Shown one piece after another: positions 37,278 to 41,161 of a stretch of 41,161 nt of DNA. Made by a program: the position numbers and the translations under genes. Position 1 is the stretch's first letter. Each line of letters begins with the position of its first letter. This DNA comes from Thermoanaerobacterales bacterium 50_218 (GTDB taxonomy: Bacteria; Bacillota; DSM-12270; Thermacetogeniales; Thermacetogeniaceae): assembly GCA_001508855.1 (NCBI GenBank), contig LGFL01000009.1:1-41161 (forward strand), written 5' to 3'. Below the pieces are notes generated by a model. The model made no database searches. It was not told where the DNA came from and worked only from the letters and a program-made list of their open reading frames with translations.

Positions 37278-37443
37278 TCAGGCATTGAGAAGGGTTTTGG
37301 CAAGCTCAACGGCTTCTCCTGCGTTTCTGGCATAGCCGTCTGCATTGACTTCTTTTGCCCATTTTTCAGTTACTGGGGCGCCACCTACGATTACCTTGAA
37401 TTTGGCGGGCAACCCGCTTTCTGAGAGTTTGTCAATGACGTAT
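37278..37443 (-). pseudogene. Corrinoid (B12-binding) methyl-carrier protein, C-terminal fragment
   Basis: About 55 codons encoding the end of a MtbC/MttC-like corrinoid protein: VIDKLSESGLPAKFKVIVGG, APVTEKWAKEVNADGYARNA and a final ELAKTLLNA, ending at TGA 37280-37278. The B12-binding His motif and the whole N-terminal half are gone. The fragment stops one base from the inferred left end of an ISL3 element, and the missing part is not found on the other side. It would have carried the methyl group from the MttB-type enzyme to the methyltetrahydrofolate methyltransferase. Confidence 0.8.
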
Positions 37444-37444
37444 T

Positions 37445-37467
37445 GGCTCTACGTCAATAATTGTGGG
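37445..37467 (+). repeat. Left terminal inverted repeat of the ISL3 element
   Basis: GGCTCTA...AATTGTGGG. Matches the right end in its first seven and last nine bases, with a variable AT-rich middle. Confidence 0.65.
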
Positions 37468-37539
37468 ATCAGATTTTGGGGGCAACATCCCAGGAATAAT
37501 TTTTTCTGTGCTCCAAGACCTGATAGTGCGGGCCCAGAC

Positions 37540-38536
37540 TCATCTTGCATTTTCGGCGCATTCTGCATTTATGAGCCAACGGCTTAAAGCGGCTTGAGCT
37601 TCTTCTACCCGGTTCATCTTTAAGATTTGTCTCGAGTCTTCTTTTAGCCGGTACAGCTCGTAGAGGGACGGGTATTTATTTTTGATTTCTTCCAGCTTTT
37701 CTCGCTGTCTTGGTGTGAGGTTTTCCTCAGCCTTAATCAGGGGCAGTCGGGGTATAGGCTCATTGCTTGCTTCTTGCTCTATCTTCCGTGCCTCATTTAA
37801 GCGGCGGTTAGCATCCTGAATTACATGGAAGGGGTCTACGATTATCTTGGCTGAAGGGAAGACTGCTTTTATTAACTTACGCCAAGGGTCTTTCATATCA
37901 ATCACAACCGCTTCTACTTCGACTCCGGCTCTTTTGAGTTCCTCCAGGTAGCTCTTTATGGTTGCCTTCTTGATGTCTTCTAAAATAGCCAGAGGCTTCC
38001 TCTCCGGCCCCAATATCCCCACTACGCATACGTAATCATTCCCACTAAAGGACAGTTCATCTAGAGCTAACATCAGAGGCCCTTCAGTGTCCAGCGGAAG
38101 CCTGGCCTCGAAAAACTTTTGACCAGCCTCGCAACCTCAAGACAGGAGTAAGGTTTAGTATTTGGGCAGCAAAGTTAAAACTCATCCTCCGAACATAATA
38201 GACTACTGTCTGCACCCCTAATTTGGTAAACCTGGCCCAGGGACTGGTACCTGGAGGACGAAGGATATAAGTCTTGTGCGAGGAGAAGCATTTGTAGCGC
38301 ACAGGAACCCAGGATAAAATAATCCATCTCCCGTATAAAAAAAGCATGGCGAACTTTCCTTTCCTTAGGCCTCTGGTTTTCTCTCAAAATGCCGTGCCTG
38401 TGTAATTTGCCTTTCTTGCATACAGGGCAACCTTGGGAGCATCTATGGCTACCTTTAACACAATATCTCCAAACTCTTGCGGTTCTTCCAAAATAGGCTG
38501 TAGTATTCCGAGGGTGAACGTGGTAATCTTATGCAT
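37540..38536 (-). pseudogene. ISL3-family transposase with several frameshifts
   Basis: Begins at ATG 38536 (HKITTFTLGILQPILEEPQE). After a shift it reads the zinc-finger-like CPVCKKGKLHRHGILRENQ; after another, VRYKCFSSHKTYILRPPGTS and PWARFTKLGVQTVVYYVRRM. After two more near 38150-38110 it continues FFEARLPLDTEGPLMLALDE. From 38073 to 37540 the catalytic DDE region is intact in one frame (AVVIDMKDPWRKLIKAVFPS, IIVDPFHVIQDANRRLNEAR). At least four single-base lesions make it inactive. Ribosome site AGAAAGGAG precedes the ATG inside a hairpin arm. Confidence 0.85.
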
Positions 38537-38600
38537 GGGGGCACTCCTTTCTTAGGGTTTGTTTTTCTCCTAAAACAACCTAATTTGGATGTGCCCCCAT
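38535..38600 (-). promoter_or_regulatory. Hairpin covering the transposase start and ribosome site
   Basis: ATGGGGGCAC (38535-38544) is the exact inverse complement of GTGCCCCCAT (38591-38600). Inner segments TTAGGGTTTGTTTT and AAAACAACCTAA extend the pairing imperfectly. On the minus-strand RNA the 3' arm holds the transposase Shine-Dalgarno and AUG. Only transcripts entering from outside the element would contain both arms. Confidence 0.6.
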
Positions 38601-38665
38601 CTCTTTCCTTCCTTACATCTAAAATCTCACCCCATCTGTTTACTCTCTCCTCCGCTCAACCCTAT

Positions 38666-38692
38666 CCCACAATTTTTATTATAGATAGAGCC
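38666..38692 (-). repeat. Right terminal inverted repeat of the ISL3 element
   Basis: On the plus strand reads CCCACAATTTT...ATAGAGCC, the inverted counterpart of the left end, a few bases longer in the middle. Confidence 0.65.
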
Positions 38693-38701
38693 CACACAGA
38701 C

Positions 38702-38730
38702 TTGACAGGAAGCAGAGTTTGGTATAAAAT
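38702..38730 (+). promoter_or_regulatory. Promoter at the outer edge of the IS, reading toward the flavoprotein gene
   Basis: Perfect TTGACA (38702-38707), 17 bp, TAAAAT (38725-38730); a TATAAA overlaps at 15-bp spacing. It lies 10 bp outside the right IS end and about 210 bp before the start at 38938. Confidence 0.6.
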
Positions 38731-38747
38731 TCTCCTTGAGAAAGTAA

Positions 38748-38906
38748 AAACTTTCACAATTTAAATCCGTAACAGCACTCGGGATAGCCAAGCTTCCCAA
38801 GGAGGTGATCAAAGCTTTCTGCCTCTACGAGAAATATTTATTCAAGTTGCCTCAAGATTCCTATGTGGTTGTCAAGGATAAAGTCTATTGGCTTGGAGCT
38901 AATTAA
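38748..38906 (+). pseudogene. Unrecognised coding-like fragment before the flavoprotein gene
   Basis: An open frame of 52 codons ending TAA 38904-38906 reads like real protein: LGIAKLPKEVIKAFCLYEKY, then LPQDSYVVVKDKVYWLGAN. The only in-frame start is a GTG at 38805 too close to AGGAGG. It looks like the C-terminal remnant of a gene whose front was lost at the IS joint. I do not recognise the family. Confidence 0.3.
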
Positions 38907-38937
38907 AACCAACTATAGTACTAAGGAGGAGAAAAGA

Positions 38938-40872
38938 ATGAGTAAGTCGTTTGAAAAGTTGTTTGAACCTGGGCAAATAGGGAAGATGAAGTTAAAAAAT
39001 CGTATCGTAATGGCACCGATGGTAGTGAATTATGCGGGGTTAAATGGAGAGGTAACTGACCGAATGATTAATTACTATGCAGAAAGAGCAAAGGGTGGTG
39101 CAGGGCTTATAATTATCGAGGCTACAGAGGTAGACTATCCAAATGGTCTAGCTACTGCAATTCCTCCAACAATTCACCAAGATAGGTATATCGCTGGTTT
39201 CAGCAAGCTGGCAGAAGCCATTCACATGTATGGTGCAAAAGCCGCCGTTCAACTTCATCACGGTGGAAGACAGGCATTTACAATGGAGGGGCAACAGCCT
39301 GTAGCTCCATCTCCAATTCCGTGTAAAGTTAAACAGCAACAGCCTCGAGAGTTAACAATCGAAGAAATTCATGATCTCGTTGAGAAATTTGCAAAGGCAG
39401 CTTTAAGAGTAAAGCGGGCAGGTTTTGATGCTGTAGAGATACACGGTGCTCATGGCTACATTATCACACAGTTTATGTGTCCTTACACTAATAAGAGAGT
39501 AGATATGTATGGTGGAACTTTTGAGAGACGGATGAGATTCCCTCTTGAGATAGTTCAGCGGACAAGAGAACTTGTTGGAGATGATTTTCCAATTATCTTT
39601 AGAATAAGTGCTGATACATTTGTGGAAGGCGGTTTAACTCTTGAAGATAGTAAACGTATTGCTAAAATGCTTGAGGAAGCTGGTGTTGATGCAATACACG
39701 TCACCGCCGCCATTTACGAAACAATACCCAAACTTATTGAACCAATGCGTTATCCCGAAGGTTGGAAGGTTTATCTGGCAGAAGAGATAAAGAAAGTCGT
39801 AAATATTCCCGTGATAACAGTTGGTCAGATACGTACCCCTGAGCTTGCAGAACGTATTATTGCAGAAGGAAAAGCAGATTTTGTGGCCCTAGGTAGACAG
39901 TTGATAGCAGATGCATATTGGCCTCAAAAAGCGAGAGAAAATAGAGTAGATGATATCAGAAGGTGTATTTCCTGTAACGTTGGTTGCGTAGGAAGAATCT
40001 TTGAGTGTCTACCGGCAGCCTGTACTGTTAATGCACAAGCAGGAAGAGAAAAAGAGTTTGAGATTAAGCCAATTGAGAGGAAAAAGAATGTAATGATCAT
40101 CGGTGGAGGACCTGCTGGGATGGAAGCAGCCAGAGTAGCTGCCTTGAGGGGACATAATGTGACCTTATATGAGAAGTCCGAGACCCTGGGAGGGCAACTG
40201 AATATAGCATCGATACCTCCTGGAAAGGATAAAATAAACTGGTATAAAGAGTACCTTATTGGTCAAATTAACAAATTGGGTGTGAAAGTTAAGCTTGGTA
40301 TCGAAGTAACACCCGAGGTAGTTGAGAAGGAGAAACCAGATGTCGTCATCCTTGCAACAGGTGGACAACCCCTCATTCCAGATATTCCAGGGGTGGACGG
40401 TGATAATGTAGTAACTGCATGGGACGTTTTGAATGGTAAAGTAAATATTGCAAACAAAAAGGTAATTGTTGCGGGTGGGGGAATGGTTGGATGTGAAACT
40501 GCTCTTTATTTAGCAGAAAAAGGCAACGAAGTTACTATTGTCGAAATGCTTGATGAAATAGCACCGGATATGGACTTCATCAGTCGAATGGATCTTCTAG
40601 AGGAAATTGGTAAGGCTAACATAAGTGTGAGGACGAAGCTGCGCGTCGATTCGATAACAAAGGACGGTATTATTGTAATGGATAAAAAGCAAAGAAGACA
40701 ATCTATTAAAGCTGATATAGTAGTCTTATCACTTGGTGTGATTCCTGTGAATAAGCTGGAAAGTATGATAAGAAATAAAGTTCCGGAACTATATGTGATA
40801 GGAGATGGTAAGCAACCGGGGAAGATAATTGATGCGACATATGATGGTTATCTTGTTGCCAATATGATATAA
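38938..40872 (+). CDS. NADH:flavin oxidoreductase / enoate-reductase-type FMN-FeS-FAD protein
   Basis: A 644-residue multidomain redox enzyme. Residues about 1-340 form an old-yellow-enzyme FMN barrel (KLKNRIVMAPMVVNYAG, AVQLHHGGRQA, AVEIHGAHGYIITQFMCP, VGQIRTPELAERI, ALGRQLIADAYWP). A 4Fe-4S cluster motif CISCNVGC followed by FECLPAACTVN comes next. Then two Rossmann folds for FAD (VMIIGGGPAGMEAARVAALR) and NAD(P)H (KVIVAGGGMVGCETALYLAE). The architecture is shared by 2-enoate reductases, 2,4-dienoyl-CoA reductase and trimethylamine dehydrogenase; the substrate cannot be told. ATG 38938 follows AAGGAGGAG. Codons are clearly AT-richer than in the first 33 kb, suggesting transfer. It has no visible operon partner. 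Confidence 0.9.
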   Translation: MSKSFEKLFEPGQIGKMKLKNRIVMAPMVVNYAGLNGEVTDRMINYYAERAKGGAGLIIIEATEVDYPNGLATAIPPTIHQDRYIAGFSKLAEAIHMYGAKAAVQLHHGGRQAFTMEGQQPVAPSPIPCKVKQQQPRELTIEEIHDLVEKFAKAALRVKRAGFDAVEIHGAHGYIITQFMCPYTNKRVDMYGGTFERRMRFPLEIVQRTRELVGDDFPIIFRISADTFVEGGLTLEDSKRIAKMLEEAGVDAIHVTAAIYETIPKLIEPMRYPEGWKVYLAEEIKKVVNIPVITVGQIRTPELAERIIAEGKADFVALGRQLIADAYWPQKARENRVDDIRRCISCNVGCVGRIFECLPAACTVNAQAGREKEFEIKPIERKKNVMIIGGGPAGMEAARVAALRGHNVTLYEKSETLGGQLNIASIPPGKDKINWYKEYLIGQINKLGVKVKLGIEVTPEVVEKEKPDVVILATGGQPLIPDIPGVDGDNVVTAWDVLNGKVNIANKKVIVAGGGMVGCETALYLAEKGNEVTIVEMLDEIAPDMDFISRMDLLEEIGKANISVRTKLRVDSITKDGIIVMDKKQRRQSIKADIVVLSLGVIPVNKLESMIRNKVPELYVIGDGKQPGKIIDATYDGYLVANMI

Positions 40873-41035
40873 GAAAGAGGGTAACTAAAAATCTCATTTA
40901 ATCAAAAATTTAGGTTCTTCTCCAAAACAACACAATGAACCTTAGCAGGAAAATAGAAGGATGACGGCTAAGAATCTAGGTAAGAGCAACGTTTACTGCA
41001 TTACCAAGCGAGATTTATTTAGTAACAACTGGTAG

Positions 41036-41071
41036 TAAGAACTGGGGGCATAATTATGCCCCCAGTTCTTA
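41036..41071. terminator. 36-bp perfect palindrome, bidirectional terminator
   Basis: TAAGAACTGGGGGCATAA is followed at once by its exact reverse complement, an 18-bp perfect stem with a tight turn, then CGTTTT. It ends the flavoprotein transcript and is the kind of stem-loop used as target by group IIC introns. Confidence 0.75.
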
Positions 41072-41079
41072 CGTTTTGC

Positions 41080-41161
41080 GTGCCCGGCATGGGCGTTGGC
41101 TATAGGGTGAAAGTCCCGAACGACGAAGGTAGCAGTAGTCGTTAGCTTAAGGCAAGGGTGT
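41080..41161 (+). mobile_element. 5' end of a group II intron (probably class C), cut by window end
   Basis: From GTGCCCGGCATGGGCG through AGGGTGAAAGTCCC, the AGTAGTCGTTAGCTTAAGG stretch and GGCAAGGGTGT at the very end, the sequence matches from memory the start of domain I of bacterial group II introns that carry a reverse transcriptase. It lies nine bases after a terminator-like palindrome plus TTTT, the normal insertion site of class C introns. The rest, including any intron-encoded protein, is beyond the window. Confidence 0.72.

Larger units (their letters stand above)
37445..38692 (-). mobile_element. Degenerate ISL3-family insertion sequence
   Basis: About 1.25 kb element. The left end GGCTCTACGTC with AATTGTGGG (37445-37467) is an imperfect inverted match to the right end (38666-38692), which read on the minus strand begins GGCTCTATCT and ends AAATTGTGGG. 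Between them lies a broken ISL3 transposase on the minus strand. ISL3 elements usually make 8-bp target duplications, but the flanks (GACGTATT on the left, CACACAGA on the right) differ. A deletion or recombination after insertion is therefore likely. Confidence 0.75.

Overview
The window looks like the chromosome of an anaerobic, endospore-forming, flagellated member of the Clostridia (Firmicutes). The evidence is the sporulation genes (spoIID, spoIIID, yabP, yabQ, two coat genes), mbl, two hook-basal-body genes, rubrerythrin, many GTG/TTG starts with strong AGGAGG-like ribosome sites, and Bacillus/Clostridia gene order (rpmE-prfA-prmC-ywlC-ywlE-rpiB-glyA-mnaA-atp-ywmB-spoIID-spoIIID-mbl-flhO-flhP; yabP-yabQ-divIC). 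Decayed corrinoid methyltransferase genes would fit an acetogen or syntroph of the Thermacetogenium/Desulfotomaculum kind. That placement is an inference; no rRNA is present.

Layout. (1) 1-3.7 kb: central carbon genes (fba 3' end, transaldolase-like, glpX), then rho with its own promoter and terminator. (2) 3.8-4.7 kb: a secreted LysM/M23 cell-wall peptidase. (3) 4.7-7.6 kb: a four-gene operon with a YedE-type selenium/sulfur transporter, a two-domain DUF3343 protein, a ribokinase-fold protein with a C-terminal CxxCxxC, and a TusA-like protein. This is the most interesting intact, poorly described system in the window. (4) 7.7-16.6 kb: a long translation/nucleotide/wall operon (rpmE, yqhQ-like, prfA, prmC, ywlC, an unusual coiled-coil ywlE, rpiB, glyA, dCMP deaminase, MazG-like, mnaA). 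(5) 16.6-23.8 kb: a complete F1Fo ATP synthase operon. (6) 23.9-33.9 kb: ywmB, spoIID, two inverted coat genes, spoIIID, mbl, flhO, flhP, a rod-binding protein, yabP, yabQ, a DnaA-box array in front of a small HTH gene, divIC, ppx, a YdcZ-type permease, rubrerythrin (minus strand) and a lone feoA.

(7) 33.8-38.7 kb: a decayed island on the minus strand. In transcription order it holds a corrinoid-protein fragment, an MttB-family methyltransferase pseudogene, an amino-acid/amine permease pseudogene and a methyltetrahydrofolate methyltransferase with a replaced C-terminus. A degenerate ISL3-family element lies upstream of them. Nearly every lesion is a single-base loss, while the flanking 33 kb shows no broken gene. 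(8) 38.7-41.2 kb: an AT-richer, intact flavin/FeS oxidoreductase gene with a promoter at the edge of the IS. A 36-bp perfect palindrome follows it, and then what looks like the 5' end of a group II intron cut by the window edge.

I saw no tRNA, rRNA or CRISPR array.
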